A DNA stretch of 64,000 nucleotides from Planctomycetota bacterium (GTDB lineage Bacteria; Planctomycetota; Brocadiia; SM23-32; JAKLEA01). Positions within the stretch are counted from its first letter, which is position 1, and each line of letters starts with the position of its first letter. Position numbers and translations under genes: made by a program. Shown here in pieces: positions 34,252 through 43,686 of the stretch. The notes beneath the pieces were generated by a model, which was not told the origin of the DNA, searched no databases, and saw only the letters and a list, made by a program, of their open reading frames with translations. The stretch covers positions 44,901 through 108,900 of the forward strand of contig JAKLEA010000021.1 in the NCBI GenBank assembly GCA_022711755.1, in the 5' to 3' direction.

Positions 34252-35649
34252 TTATCGCGTCCCCAGATCGCGCAGTTTCTGCTGGAGGTTCTGGCGCTGC
34301 ATGCCGAGCGCCTCGGCCGTGCGGCTGATGTTGCCGTCGTTCTCCTCTAGCTTGCGCAACAGATACGTTCTCTCGAATGATCGGACGAATTCCTGCTTGG
34401 CCTCCCTGAACGGAAGGTCGTGACGCACGGCAATGGCAGAGGCGTCCGCCGCGCCGGGTTTGACTATGTCCTCCGGCAGGTCTTCCAGTCTAACCTCGTC
34501 GCCGGAGGCCATGACGACGCAGTTCTCGATGGCGTTCGCCAACTGCCGGATGTTTCCCGGCCAAGGCTGGGCGACGAGCGCCTTCACGGCGTCCGGCGTG
34601 ATCGCGCGCGGGCCGCGCCCATGCTTGCGGACCATGACGCCGAGGAAGTGCTCCGCCAACAGGGGGATGTCCTCCGGCCGCTCACGCAGGGGGGGAAGGA
34701 CGATTTCGACGACCTTGAGGCGGAAATAGAGGTCTTCCCTGAAACGCTCAGTCTCGATGAGTTTGCGTATGTCCCGGTTCGTGGCGCTTATCAGCCGGAC
34801 ATTGACGCGAATGGACGCGCCGCCGCCCAGCCGTTCAAAGGTCTGCTCCTCGAGGATACGCAGAATTTTGGCCTGGGTTCCCGCGCTCATATCACCGATT
34901 TCGTCCAGGAACAGCGTCCCGCCGTCGGCAAGCTCGAACTTGCCCTGGCGCTGCTCCTCTGCGCCGGTGAACGCGCCTTTCTCGCAACCGAAAAGCTCGC
35001 TCTCGACCAGCGTTTCCGGCATGGCGGCGGAGTTGACGACGATGAGAGGACCGGCGCTTCTGCGGCTGCGAGCGTGGATTTCCCGGGCGGCAAGCTCCTT
35101 GCCCGTCCCGCTCTCGCCCGTTATCAGGACGGCGACATCCGCCGCGGCAACCTTTTCGATTGCGGAGAAGACCTGGCGTATCGCGGCGCTCTGGCCGACC
35201 ATGCGCCCGAAGCCCACCCCCTGCCGGACTTCCGAGCGCAGCTTCTCCGCCTCCCGGCGGAGCATGACCGTCTCCGCCGCGCGCGCGACGGCCATGCGCA
35301 GCTCGTCAACCTCGTATGGCTTGGCAACGTAGTCATACGCGCCGTTCTTCATGGCGTCCACTGCGACCTTCTCGCTGCCATAGGCTGTGACGACGATGAC
35401 GAGCGGCGGGTTGTCGGCGGCGACGATTTTCTCAAGGGCCTTCATGCCGGCGAGTTTCGGCATATTGAGGTCCAGCAGCGCGATTTCAGGACGCTGCTCG
35501 CGGCATATGCGGACTGCCTCGCGCCCATCAGCCGCTTCAAGGATTAGGTACCCCTGTTTCTGAAGCGCCCGTTTCATGCCGAAGCGAGACGCCGGCTCAT
35601 CGTCGGCGATGAGGACCTTCAGGATTTCAGTCTTGTCGTTATCGGTCAT
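34252..35649 (-). CDS. sigma-54-dependent response regulator (NtrC type)
   Basis: The 465-residue protein has a receiver with phospho-acceptor Asp60 in IALLDLNMP, an AAA+ domain with Walker A GESGTGKE (about 178-185), GAFTGA (about 225-230) and FLDEIGDMS, and a C-terminal Fis-type helix-turn-helix (DGNISRTAEALGMQRQNL). Its ATG overlaps the stop of the kinase gene upstream (ATGA), so the two form a translationally coupled two-component pair. Its targets would be sigma-54 promoters; none was recognised with confidence in the window. Confidence 0.95.
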   Translation of the reverse strand: MTDNDKTEILKVLIADDEPASRFGMKRALQKQGYLILEAADGREAVRICREQRPEIALLDLNMPKLAGMKALEKIVAADNPPLVIVVTAYGSEKVAVDAMKNGAYDYVAKPYEVDELRMAVARAAETVMLRREAEKLRSEVRQGVGFGRMVGQSAAIRQVFSAIEKVAAADVAVLITGESGTGKELAAREIHARSRRSAGPLIVVNSAAMPETLVESELFGCEKGAFTGAEEQRQGKFELADGGTLFLDEIGDMSAGTQAKILRILEEQTFERLGGGASIRVNVRLISATNRDIRKLIETERFREDLYFRLKVVEIVLPPLRERPEDIPLLAEHFLGVMVRKHGRGPRAITPDAVKALVAQPWPGNIRQLANAIENCVVMASGDEVRLEDLPEDIVKPGAADASAIAVRHDLPFREAKQEFVRSFERTYLLRKLEENDGNISRTAEALGMQRQNLQQKLRDLGTR

Positions 35650-37817
35650 GCGTTCGGTTCGCCGTCTGCGTTCTGACTGGCAGCCTCATCTACTGCGCCT
35701 TCCGGGGCAGCAACCCTCGCCAGCGGAAGCGAGACTGTGAAGACCGTCTCGCCGGGGCGCGATCGGACGGAGATACGCCCGCCGGCGGCTTCAACCCGGT
35801 TGCGCACGATTGTCAGCCCAAGGCCGGTCCCGTTCTGCTTCGTGGTGAAGAACGCCTCGAAGACCTTGTCCCGCGCGTCTTCCGGGATTCCCGCTCCGGT
35901 GTCTGTCACGATCAGGTTCAGAACGCCTTCATCTTCCGATATTTCGCAAGCGATTTCCAGCGTTCCCCCCTCCGGCATGGCGTGGACGGCGTTCTGGATC
36001 AGGTTGAAGAGAACTTCCTTCAGGCTGTCCTCGCCGATGGCCGTGACGCACTCGCCATCGGGGAAACGCTGTTTGATTGAGACGCCGGCCTTGCGAATCT
36101 CCGGGGTCTGCACCTGGACGACAGTTTCGACGACCTCGCGCACTTCGGCGCGGTCGGTGGAATCCGGCTGCGGGCGGGCGAAGCGCAGAAGCTGGTTGAC
36201 GACCTTTGCCAGCCTGTCAACCTCGGAGATTATCAGCCCCAGGTCCTCGCGCCGGGAATCGCTTTCGCCAAGCTCCTCGCGCATGACCTGCGCGATGGCC
36301 TTGATGCTACCGAGCGGGTTCTTAACCTCGTGGGCGACGCTTGCCGAGAGCCTGCCCAGGCTGCTCATGCGCTCGTTCTCATAGAGACGGCGTTCCCATG
36401 CCAGTTTTTCGGAGATGAGTTCGGCGCGTTCCATCGCCCTGCCCAGGTGATTTGCCAGGACGATCAACTCGTCAACGGTCTCGGCGCTCAACGGAAGGCG
36501 CCCGCGCGGGCGGCCCAGGACGATGATGCCGGCGGTCTCGTGCTGGAAGCGCAGCGGGAAGGCGTATTCCGCTCCGATGCCCTTCATTTCCTCGATGACC
36601 GCCAGGTTGGTAAGCTCATGCCTGTCCAGCGCGTTTGCGGTGCCGTCGGCAAAGAGCCTGACCATCTCCGGCAGGCTGCCGCCGCGCAGGGGAAGCCTGT
36701 CGCCGGCCTGGCGCGCATGTCCCTCCCGCACGATCACAATGGCCGCCACGTTCACGCCGGTTGCATCCTTGACGCCTCGGATGACGAACCAGAGCAGTTC
36801 GTCAAGGTTGATGAGCGAGTCTGCGGCAAGGTCGCGCTCAAGCGATTGTATCGTATCCTCGGCATCCACGACCTCGGTATAGAAGAGGGACCGCAGCAGC
36901 TTTCCGAGCCGCTCGCGGAAGTATGGGAACAGGTAGACCAGAACGATGAACAGGATGGCCTCAATCGCCGTCGCGCGCAGGGGCGTGCGCCCGAGGTATC
37001 CACCGATAAGGCGGAAGAAGAAGTAATAAAGGCATATCAGGCCAAGCGTGACGATGCCGTGGAAAATGCTTCGCCGGAGGATGAATTCCATGTAGTTGTA
37101 ACGGTAGATGTAATACGCCATCACCACGCCGGGGAAGATGGATGTGTATGTCAGGACGATTTCCGGAAGGTCCTCCAGAGCGCCCGTCCGCCCGCGCAGG
37201 AAGACCTGAAACGCAAGCACGAAGACGGGGACAAGGCTCAGGACGTAGGCGATGATGCGGTAGAAGCGCCGCTCCTGACTGTCTTCCACGCTGACGGACA
37301 GGCGCGCGGAGATGACGGCGACCTCCAGGAACGAGACGGAGAGCCAGGTCAGGTAGAGCTTTCCGATCGAAGTATTGCCAAGCGACAGGAGGGTCTGCGG
37401 CTCCCCGCCCAGGCCGGGAAGGTCAATAAGATTGAACAGAAAGGGGGCGAGAGACAACGCCGGGAGATAGATTGTCGCCGTGAAAATCTGCCTCAGCCGC
37501 CTGCCGCCGGGTTCGCGCACTTCGGACCAGAACAGGAAGGCGGTGTGCAGAAGGAGGCTCGGAATGAAAGCGAGGCCGACGGCGCATATTACGTCCGCGA
37601 GCCTGCCAACCAGGACGCTGGGTTCGCGCAGCAGAACTGCGCCCAGCCTGCTGATGGTATTGCCGAGGAACCATGCTGCGCCGGCGGCCACGAGGAACAG
37701 GAAGACGGTCTCGCTGTGGCGCTTACGACGGCGCTGGATGACCAGCCACAGCAGAATGCCGTGCAGGGCTGTTCCCACGCCGTAGCCGACCAGCAGCAAC
37801 ACGTCCAACAGGTTCAT
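35646..37817 (-). CDS. membrane sensor histidine kinase (7TM, GAF, HisKA, HATPase)
   Basis: The 723-residue protein has about eight hydrophobic segments in residues 1-300 (7TM-histidine-kinase type), then a GAF-like domain at about 325-470. The dimerisation helix carries His496 in SVAHEVKNPLGS, and the ATPase domain has NAVHAMPEGG, DTGAGIP and GTGLGLTIV. It would sense a signal in or through the membrane and phosphorylate the coupled sigma-54 regulator. The order membrane region-GAF-kinase with an NtrC partner recalls the PrsK/PrsR pair of PEP-CTERM systems, but that assignment is only a hypothesis. It starts ATG after GGAG. Confidence 0.93.
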   Translation of the reverse strand: MNLLDVLLLVGYGVGTALHGILLWLVIQRRRKRHSETVFLFLVAAGAAWFLGNTISRLGAVLLREPSVLVGRLADVICAVGLAFIPSLLLHTAFLFWSEVREPGGRRLRQIFTATIYLPALSLAPFLFNLIDLPGLGGEPQTLLSLGNTSIGKLYLTWLSVSFLEVAVISARLSVSVEDSQERRFYRIIAYVLSLVPVFVLAFQVFLRGRTGALEDLPEIVLTYTSIFPGVVMAYYIYRYNYMEFILRRSIFHGIVTLGLICLYYFFFRLIGGYLGRTPLRATAIEAILFIVLVYLFPYFRERLGKLLRSLFYTEVVDAEDTIQSLERDLAADSLINLDELLWFVIRGVKDATGVNVAAIVIVREGHARQAGDRLPLRGGSLPEMVRLFADGTANALDRHELTNLAVIEEMKGIGAEYAFPLRFQHETAGIIVLGRPRGRLPLSAETVDELIVLANHLGRAMERAELISEKLAWERRLYENERMSSLGRLSASVAHEVKNPLGSIKAIAQVMREELGESDSRREDLGLIISEVDRLAKVVNQLLRFARPQPDSTDRAEVREVVETVVQVQTPEIRKAGVSIKQRFPDGECVTAIGEDSLKEVLFNLIQNAVHAMPEGGTLEIACEISEDEGVLNLIVTDTGAGIPEDARDKVFEAFFTTKQNGTGLGLTIVRNRVEAAGGRISVRSRPGETVFTVSLPLARVAAPEGAVDEAASQNADGEPNA

Positions 37818-37960
37818 TGATTGACTCCGGGCGATTTGCGCCAGCGGTCGCCTCAGGATGTCATTCTAATAGCGCTCCCTTGCGCCATGAAAGCAGGAAA
37901 AGGCGCGCCAGATGCCAGACGTCCTAAGCGGCGAACAGGATGCTGGCGCGTCAGAAGCGC

Positions 37961-38037
37961 GTAAGGCGGGTTCTCTGAACCAGCGAGGAGAAACCGCATT
38001 GCGTCGGCGCATTTACGCTTCGCTAAGAACCCTACAT
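37961..38037 (-). repeat. foldback repeat, copy B (GTAGGGTT type)
   Basis: On the minus strand the element begins AATGTAGGGTTCTTAGCG, 6 bases after the stop codon of the GH123-like gene. Its arms GGGTTCT and AGAACCC are perfectly inverted, with GTA at one end and TTAC at the other. It shares AATGTAGGGT and its position after a stop codon with copy A (28324-28416). The rest of the 37818-38042 gap shows nothing else. Confidence 0.6.
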
Positions 38038-38042
38038 TGCTC

Positions 38043-41000
38043 CTACTCGGCGATGCGATAGCGCCTGACAATTTCGGTTGTCTTATCGCCAAGCGTTCCT
38101 TTCAAGACGATCTCGCGGGATCGGGCGTTGACCTCAAACGCGATGCTGAACGCGCCGTTCTTCAACTCGACGGGATTGCCGTTGATCGTGAGCGAGGCGC
38201 CCTCACGGGTCTTGCCGGCGATCGTGATTTTGCCCGGCTTGATCGGTGATACGGCGGGTTGATCGGCTACGCTGATGAAAAGCGGACCTGACTGAGCCTC
38301 GGCAATCTCTTTGAGAAGTCGGGCTCGGACGGCGCTTATCTCCTCGAAGGATTTCGAGTATTCGGTGCAGGACTGGACGATTTCCGACGCGATCTCGCGG
38401 GAGCGTTGCGTCGGGTCGAAATCGGCAATGCCGAGGGACTTCGCCACTGCGGCGTTGGCGCGTTCGAGCATGTGGAGCAGTTCGCAATCCTCAAGCCCCT
38501 CGCGCTGTGCCTCGTATCTGAGCGACGAATTCGGACGGCTCTCGCCGGGCCATGTGATCCATTCGTCTCCGGGGGAGAAATTACCCATCCGGATGTGCCA
38601 CTGATTGAGCGCCCAGTGCAGGTAGCCCGTCACGCCGAACAGGTAGCTCATCCAGTGGATGACCCTCGGTTTGACGGATTCGGTATCAATCATGCGGTTG
38701 GGGAATTTGCCCTGCGGGACCCACGCGATGTAGAACCAGAGTTCGGCTTTGCCGGATTTCTGCATTTCCTTGAAGTCGTCGTGCCACTGGCGCAGGTAAT
38801 CCAGTTGAGGGACGAGGATTTCAAGCTCCGCGACGGCTTCCGGTGTGTGTATAGCATCAATTCTGCGCAGACCGGGCGCGGCTTTGCGGACGCGGGCGGA
38901 GACCTCCTTCCACGATCCCACGTTCATCGGAATCGGCTCATCGGCGACGTGAGTGCAGAACCGGTCAATCCAGCCTTTGTTCTTCAGGTGATCGGCAAAG
39001 AGCGTGATCGCTTCATCAGGCTCGATCTGTGTCTGCCGCCGGGAACGAAGGTCCATGACGCCGACTGCGCCGAGCGCGAAGGTCGGGCACTCCCATTCGC
39101 CGGTAGTGCGCCCGCCCCAGTGCGAGAGGCAGAAGAGCTTGCCGACGCCTTCCTGCATGAAAAGCTCGCAGAAGCGGTCGAATCGCGACCAGTCGGCGGC
39201 GAGTTTGCCGTCGCTCATGCGAAACACGCGCGCCAGGTCGCGCGGGACGACGACGCAGTTCTGATGATGCGCCTTCATCATGCGGGCGAAGTGGCGGATC
39301 ATGCGCCAGTGCTCCTCGCTCCATTCCGCATAACCATAGGCTGTCCCCATCCATCCGATGTTGAGCCAGTTGACGACCGTCAGTGTCGTATCGTCCGGCA
39401 ATTCGACCGGCGCGACCTCGATCCTGACGGGGATGTCTTCGGTTGCGGCGTCGCAGTGGAAGGACAGCGCGCCTTCGTAGACTGCCGGCTTTGTGCCTTT
39501 CGGGATTTTGAGCGAGAGGAATATGGATGTTGTTTCACCGGCTGCCAGGTCTTTGCGCGAGTTCTGGTCAATCTCGTCGGGGAACCATGCGGGGGCTTTG
39601 CGGAGGAGTTCCTCCTCCGGGGTGGCGCGACTGTTCTTGTCAACGTAGACGTGACGGACGAATCCGTATTCAAGCGTATCCTGCGGCAGTGATTCCGCCG
39701 GTTTGCCTGAGGCGTTCTTTGCGGAAAGTCTGCCAAGTTCAATTCTCGCGTTTTTCAGGTCGCGGTTTGGACGGATGACCACCTGGCGGCACTCTACGTC
39801 GTTTGACGCGGCCAGCAGATCAATGCGCTTGACGGGTTCCGGCGGGGGCTGATCGTCGCGGAAGATGTTTTTCACAGGATCGGTGATCCAGAGGGCATAT
39901 GGCGCATTCGCGGCGGGAAGCGCCCTGTGTTCGAGCATTACGCCGTAGCCTTCGAACCAGACGCGCCGATCTTCCGGGGCGAGGAATCCATCCTTCGATA
40001 TGCGGATTGTTATTAGGCCGCGTTGAAGCCCATCGAGGAGATAAAAGCCGCCTGCATCGGTCGTGGTTCGGGCGGTTTCAGTTCCATCGCGCTGGGCGAT
40101 GACGTTCGCCCCCTGTATCGGTTTCCCATCCCGATCATTTACGATGCCGGTGACGGCGCAGGGGCTTTGCGTGACATGGTCGGCGAGTTCCGGCCAGACG
40201 GGTTTGACGGTTTGGGGTTCGCCGACGACGCCGGATACGGATATGGCGCGGACTCCGACGGCAACCGAATCCTTATGGATGCCGGAACCTGCCCAAGTGA
40301 AGACATTGCCCGGCGCTGTTGACACGACTTTCAAGCCGCCTGTTGCGTCTGCCGCAATGATCTCGAAACGCTTGATCTCTGGGTTGACGGGGCTGCCGCG
40401 CCATTTCAGAATCGCAGCGCGGCTCAGGCCGGGGGAGGTCGTAACCGGTGTGAAGTCAACGTCCGTGATCGAGGGGGCCAGTCGGTCAACGGGTGTGGCC
40501 GGCGCGCTTTTAATTTTCTGCTTCGACGCTCCCGGATAATCGAGCAGCGCCACCGCGACGTGGCATTCACGCCCGTTTTCTAGATCGCCGATGACGGTCG
40601 AGGTCGCGTCCATTCCGGCTATTGCGCGGGGTATAAGGCCTTCCACCGAGGAGAACGGTTTTGCCTCGCAATAGACGTAATGACGCGACGCCGAGCCGCC
40701 ATCGCATTTCCACTGGACCAGCAACTCGCCGCTGCGCCCTTCCGGAGAGACAACGGAGAAGGTGAAGTTTTTGGGAGGTTCCCTGTTCGGAAGGACGTCC
40801 CGGAATGCGATATTGTCGTACCATGCTTTTCCGCTGTTGGGGACGTTGACGATGAGGTCAATGTGAACGTAACGAGCGTTGGCCGGGGCCTCAATTTCGG
40901 CAGACACTAGGGTCCAGTCTGTTGTGCCACCAATGCCGCCGACGGGCGAGCCGGAGATCCATTGGTGGTTTCCGTCAATCCACTCGGCCAGCAGTTCCGC

Positions 41001-41342
41001 TCGGGCGTCGCCCATGCCTTCGCACTTGATCCAGCCTTCGAGGTGGAATTTGCCGGGGTAGACGGGGAAGACCTGCATGGCAAGCCCGCGTTTGCCCTGT
41101 CCGTCAATGCGAAGCGCCGCTACGCCGGTTTTGGCGACTTCCTTGTCAATGACGCACTGGCTTGTGCCGGCGCCGGGGGGCTGGGCGTACCAGTCGTGAC
41201 CGGTGGTCCAGTTCAGCATTCCGTCTTCAAACGATCCGTTCAGGATCATGTTATCGCGGGCGTCGTCTGTGCGTGTTTGCGCCGAGCAATCCCGCGATCC
41301 GCAGTAACAAAACAGCGAGAGGATCAGAACGCCGTTGCGCAT
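38043..41342 (-). CDS. exported multidomain protein with DUF4091/GH123-like catalytic domain
   Basis: The 1099-residue protein starts at ATG 41342 with a signal peptide (MRNGVLILSLFCYC..., mature from about SAQ). The frame stays open to 41723 inside the upstream gene, but that part is frame-shadow. In order: a carbohydrate-binding-like beta domain opening with NMILNGSFEDGMLNW, fibronectin-like domains, a carboxypeptidase-regulatory-like domain (GIVNDRDGKPIQGANVIA) and the DUF4091/GH123-type region. The last holds the acidic pair in HVADEPIPMN, like the Asp-Glu pair of GH123 N-acetyl-galactosaminidases, then a final beta domain. It probably acts outside the inner membrane on a glycan. It follows the GH42 gene by 17 bp. 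Confidence 0.85.
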   Translation of the reverse strand: MRNGVLILSLFCYCGSRDCSAQTRTDDARDNMILNGSFEDGMLNWTTGHDWYAQPPGAGTSQCVIDKEVAKTGVAALRIDGQGKRGLAMQVFPVYPGKFHLEGWIKCEGMGDARAELLAEWIDGNHQWISGSPVGGIGGTTDWTLVSAEIEAPANARYVHIDLIVNVPNSGKAWYDNIAFRDVLPNREPPKNFTFSVVSPEGRSGELLVQWKCDGGSASRHYVYCEAKPFSSVEGLIPRAIAGMDATSTVIGDLENGRECHVAVALLDYPGASKQKIKSAPATPVDRLAPSITDVDFTPVTTSPGLSRAAILKWRGSPVNPEIKRFEIIAADATGGLKVVSTAPGNVFTWAGSGIHKDSVAVGVRAISVSGVVGEPQTVKPVWPELADHVTQSPCAVTGIVNDRDGKPIQGANVIAQRDGTETARTTTDAGGFYLLDGLQRGLITIRISKDGFLAPEDRRVWFEGYGVMLEHRALPAANAPYALWITDPVKNIFRDDQPPPEPVKRIDLLAASNDVECRQVVIRPNRDLKNARIELGRLSAKNASGKPAESLPQDTLEYGFVRHVYVDKNSRATPEEELLRKAPAWFPDEIDQNSRKDLAAGETTSIFLSLKIPKGTKPAVYEGALSFHCDAATEDIPVRIEVAPVELPDDTTLTVVNWLNIGWMGTAYGYAEWSEEHWRMIRHFARMMKAHHQNCVVVPRDLARVFRMSDGKLAADWSRFDRFCELFMQEGVGKLFCLSHWGGRTTGEWECPTFALGAVGVMDLRSRRQTQIEPDEAITLFADHLKNKGWIDRFCTHVADEPIPMNVGSWKEVSARVRKAAPGLRRIDAIHTPEAVAELEILVPQLDYLRQWHDDFKEMQKSGKAELWFYIAWVPQGKFPNRMIDTESVKPRVIHWMSYLFGVTGYLHWALNQWHIRMGNFSPGDEWITWPGESRPNSSLRYEAQREGLEDCELLHMLERANAAVAKSLGIADFDPTQRSREIASEIVQSCTEYSKSFEEISAVRARLLKEIAEAQSGPLFISVADQPAVSPIKPGKITIAGKTREGASLTINGNPVELKNGAFSIAFEVNARSREIVLKGTLGDKTTEIVRRYRIAE

Positions 41343-41359
41343 GGGATTTTTCCCCAGTG

Positions 41360-43465
41360 TTATTCGGAAACCAGCACGGACAGTTTCCATTTTGAAGGAG
41401 AGAGGCGGCATTCCTGTCCGCCTTTCACGTTTGACACCTTGACGGAGCGTCCGCCGATCAGATCGCGGGCTTTCCCCGACGGGAACCACTTTCCGGCGAA
41501 CCGCAGTTTTGCCTCGTCGCAACCTTCCGGGAAGAACGCGAAGACGACCTTGCACCCGGCTGACTCGCCGCTCTTGATGTAGACGAACGATCCCTTGTCC
41601 GGTTTCGGGGAGACGACTTCCATCTGCGGCTTCCAGCCTGCGTTGCGGACGACGGCGGCGATGAAAGTCTCGAAATCGGCGGTCCAGTTCTGGAGATAGG
41701 CATCGCCGAGATACGCTCCGCATAGGAGCAGGCGTCCTTTGCCGACAGGGGCCTCGACGATCAGGGCGCCGTCATCGTGTGGAGCGAGGACTTTCCCCTT
41801 TCTCTTCTGCCAGGGCGTGATCCACTGCGCCGCGCCGAGTTTCAGATGGCTTCCCGCAATCTCGGTTGCAATTCCGTCGGCAGGCGGGAAGCGGCGTCCG
41901 ACTTCGGCGATGCCTGCAAGTTTCGCGGTGAATCTGTCTTCCGGGTAGCGATAGAATCCCTGCGAGTTGAAGGCCCCGCACTCGGATTCGCAGACAAGCG
42001 TTCCGCCGTTGCGGACGAAGTTTGCCAGCGCTTCCTCGGTTTTCGGGTCAGTGACAATGGCGCGGGGCATGAAGAGGATCTTCAAGCCGTCGAGCGCTCC
42101 GAGGTGTTCCTCCTCGACGAAAACGTAGGGGATCGAGTTGCGCACGAGGCTGCGGGCGTAACCGCGCAGACCGTTCATGATTCGGACGGCGTTGTGTTCC
42201 TGCGCCCAGTCAAGGTAGTAGGCCTGCGGGCTGAAGAAGACGCCGACTTCTGCCTTCGACGGCTGGTATGTCGAGAAAAGGTCTTTGTTTTCTTCGAGAA
42301 GTCGTCCAGTTTCGCGCATTGCGGCCAGGCGCTCGTCGGCGAGGCCGTCAAGCCCGATCAGTCCGAAACCGGCGGATTCCGAGCCGAAAACCTCGTCGCG
42401 CCAGCACCAGAAGATGATGGTGTCCGCGCCGCAAGCAAGCCCGTTCCATATCCACCGTTGCTGCGGCGGGGCGTCAACGGCGGGGTAGATATTGAAGCCG
42501 TGCGCCGACCTGCCGCCCTGAACCTCGCTGAGCCATACGAGTTTTCCCTGCGCGGCTGATTTGACGCATTCCACCCGCATTCCGAAATCGGCGTCGTCTA
42601 TCCCCTCCCATTTCGGAAAGCTGGAACACCCCACGCCGTCAAGGGCGTCAGCGAACGCCCAGTCATTGCCGCGGTTAATGGCGTGGTCCCACTGCCAACC
42701 GGGTGTCAGAGGGCTTGGGCTGCCGGCGTGGACCGTCACCGGTTTCCTGCCCACGATCGGCTTGATTATGTCATAACGCATCTTTGCGTGGCGGTCGGCC
42801 CGCCACGTCAGGAAATGCTGGAAAGCCATCATTTCCGTGTAGGGCCGGGAGGGGAGTTTGCCCGGCCATACCTCCTCCCAGCATCCGTAGCGGCGCTTCC
42901 ACGCGTTGTTCAGGTCATCAAGCCCGCCGAATTTGTCGCTGAGCCATTTGCGATACGCCGCGAGCGTATGATCACAGTAGCACACGAGCGCGTCGGACTG
43001 GACGTTCCAGCGCAGTTCGTTCCAGGCGTCCCAACCGCGCACGTGATCCGCGTCTTTGTAGCGCTTCGCAGTCGTGGAGATGAAATTGGCCATTCTTTCC
43101 CAGACGCCGGGATGATCGAAGCACCCGCCGGGGGTCAGTCCGAAATGGCACTCCCCGCGATTCGAGGAGACGACTTTCTGGCCCATGTGGTCAATCATCT
43201 CGCTGCCGGGGACTTCGCGGTGAATCCAGTAGGGATGGATTTCTGCGATTGTGCTCAGTATCACGCCGAGGTTGTTCTTTGCGGCAAGCTCAACCAGGCG
43301 GTCATAGTCATCGTAGCGGAACTCGCCGGGTTTGGGTTCGACCCATGCCCACTTGATCCACAATTGCACGGTGTTCAGTCCGCTTTCGCTGATGCGGGCG
43401 AAGTCGGCTTCCCAGTATTTCGAGTCGGGGAAGGGGGGGCGGTAGTATTGCACTCCAAGGTTCAT
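41360..43465 (-). CDS. beta-galactosidase (GH42 type)
   Basis: The 701-residue enzyme starts ATG 43465 after GAGGAGACATAGC; the longer frame to 43510 adds an atypical tail. GVQYYRPPFP is the standard GH42 opening. Glu150 in WDAWNELRW is the expected acid/base and Glu314 in VWLSEVQGG the nucleophile. The middle A4-like beta-galactosidase trimerisation domain (about 390-600) is present. There is no signal peptide, so it is probably cytoplasmic, working on imported galactosides. It is the first gene of a two-gene transcript with the GH123-like gene and is divergent from a Gfo/Idh gene. Confidence 0.9.
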   Translation of the reverse strand: MNLGVQYYRPPFPDSKYWEADFARISESGLNTVQLWIKWAWVEPKPGEFRYDDYDRLVELAAKNNLGVILSTIAEIHPYWIHREVPGSEMIDHMGQKVVSSNRGECHFGLTPGGCFDHPGVWERMANFISTTAKRYKDADHVRGWDAWNELRWNVQSDALVCYCDHTLAAYRKWLSDKFGGLDDLNNAWKRRYGCWEEVWPGKLPSRPYTEMMAFQHFLTWRADRHAKMRYDIIKPIVGRKPVTVHAGSPSPLTPGWQWDHAINRGNDWAFADALDGVGCSSFPKWEGIDDADFGMRVECVKSAAQGKLVWLSEVQGGRSAHGFNIYPAVDAPPQQRWIWNGLACGADTIIFWCWRDEVFGSESAGFGLIGLDGLADERLAAMRETGRLLEENKDLFSTYQPSKAEVGVFFSPQAYYLDWAQEHNAVRIMNGLRGYARSLVRNSIPYVFVEEEHLGALDGLKILFMPRAIVTDPKTEEALANFVRNGGTLVCESECGAFNSQGFYRYPEDRFTAKLAGIAEVGRRFPPADGIATEIAGSHLKLGAAQWITPWQKRKGKVLAPHDDGALIVEAPVGKGRLLLCGAYLGDAYLQNWTADFETFIAAVVRNAGWKPQMEVVSPKPDKGSFVYIKSGESAGCKVVFAFFPEGCDEAKLRFAGKWFPSGKARDLIGGRSVKVSNVKGGQECRLSPSKWKLSVLVSE

Positions 43466-43686
43466 GCTATGTCTCCTCAAGGAGGTTGCGGACCTGTTCA
43501 ACAGCAGCACGATTCAGCAACGTGCACGGCGGTCATTCTACACCGACCGGTCCGAGCGTCCAGTACGCAAGCGCCTTGAATCCGAAGCAGGTTGCGCCGC
43601 GTTGTCCTTCCGGGATAGTATTCGATTTGCCGTAGTTCTGTTGGCGAAATACCGGAAGGCTTCTACATAAGGCGGGGAGTAATGCA

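Noticed and set aside
36330..37820. 496-codon open frame opposite the histidine kinase gene
   Set aside because: Low-complexity, charged translation (many Gln, Asp, Glu, His) that mirrors the kinase codons; no start context and no known domain.
41343..41723. 127-residue N-terminal extension of the GH123-like protein
   Set aside because: It overlaps the GH42 gene, is Arg-rich shadow sequence, and precedes a clear signal peptide.
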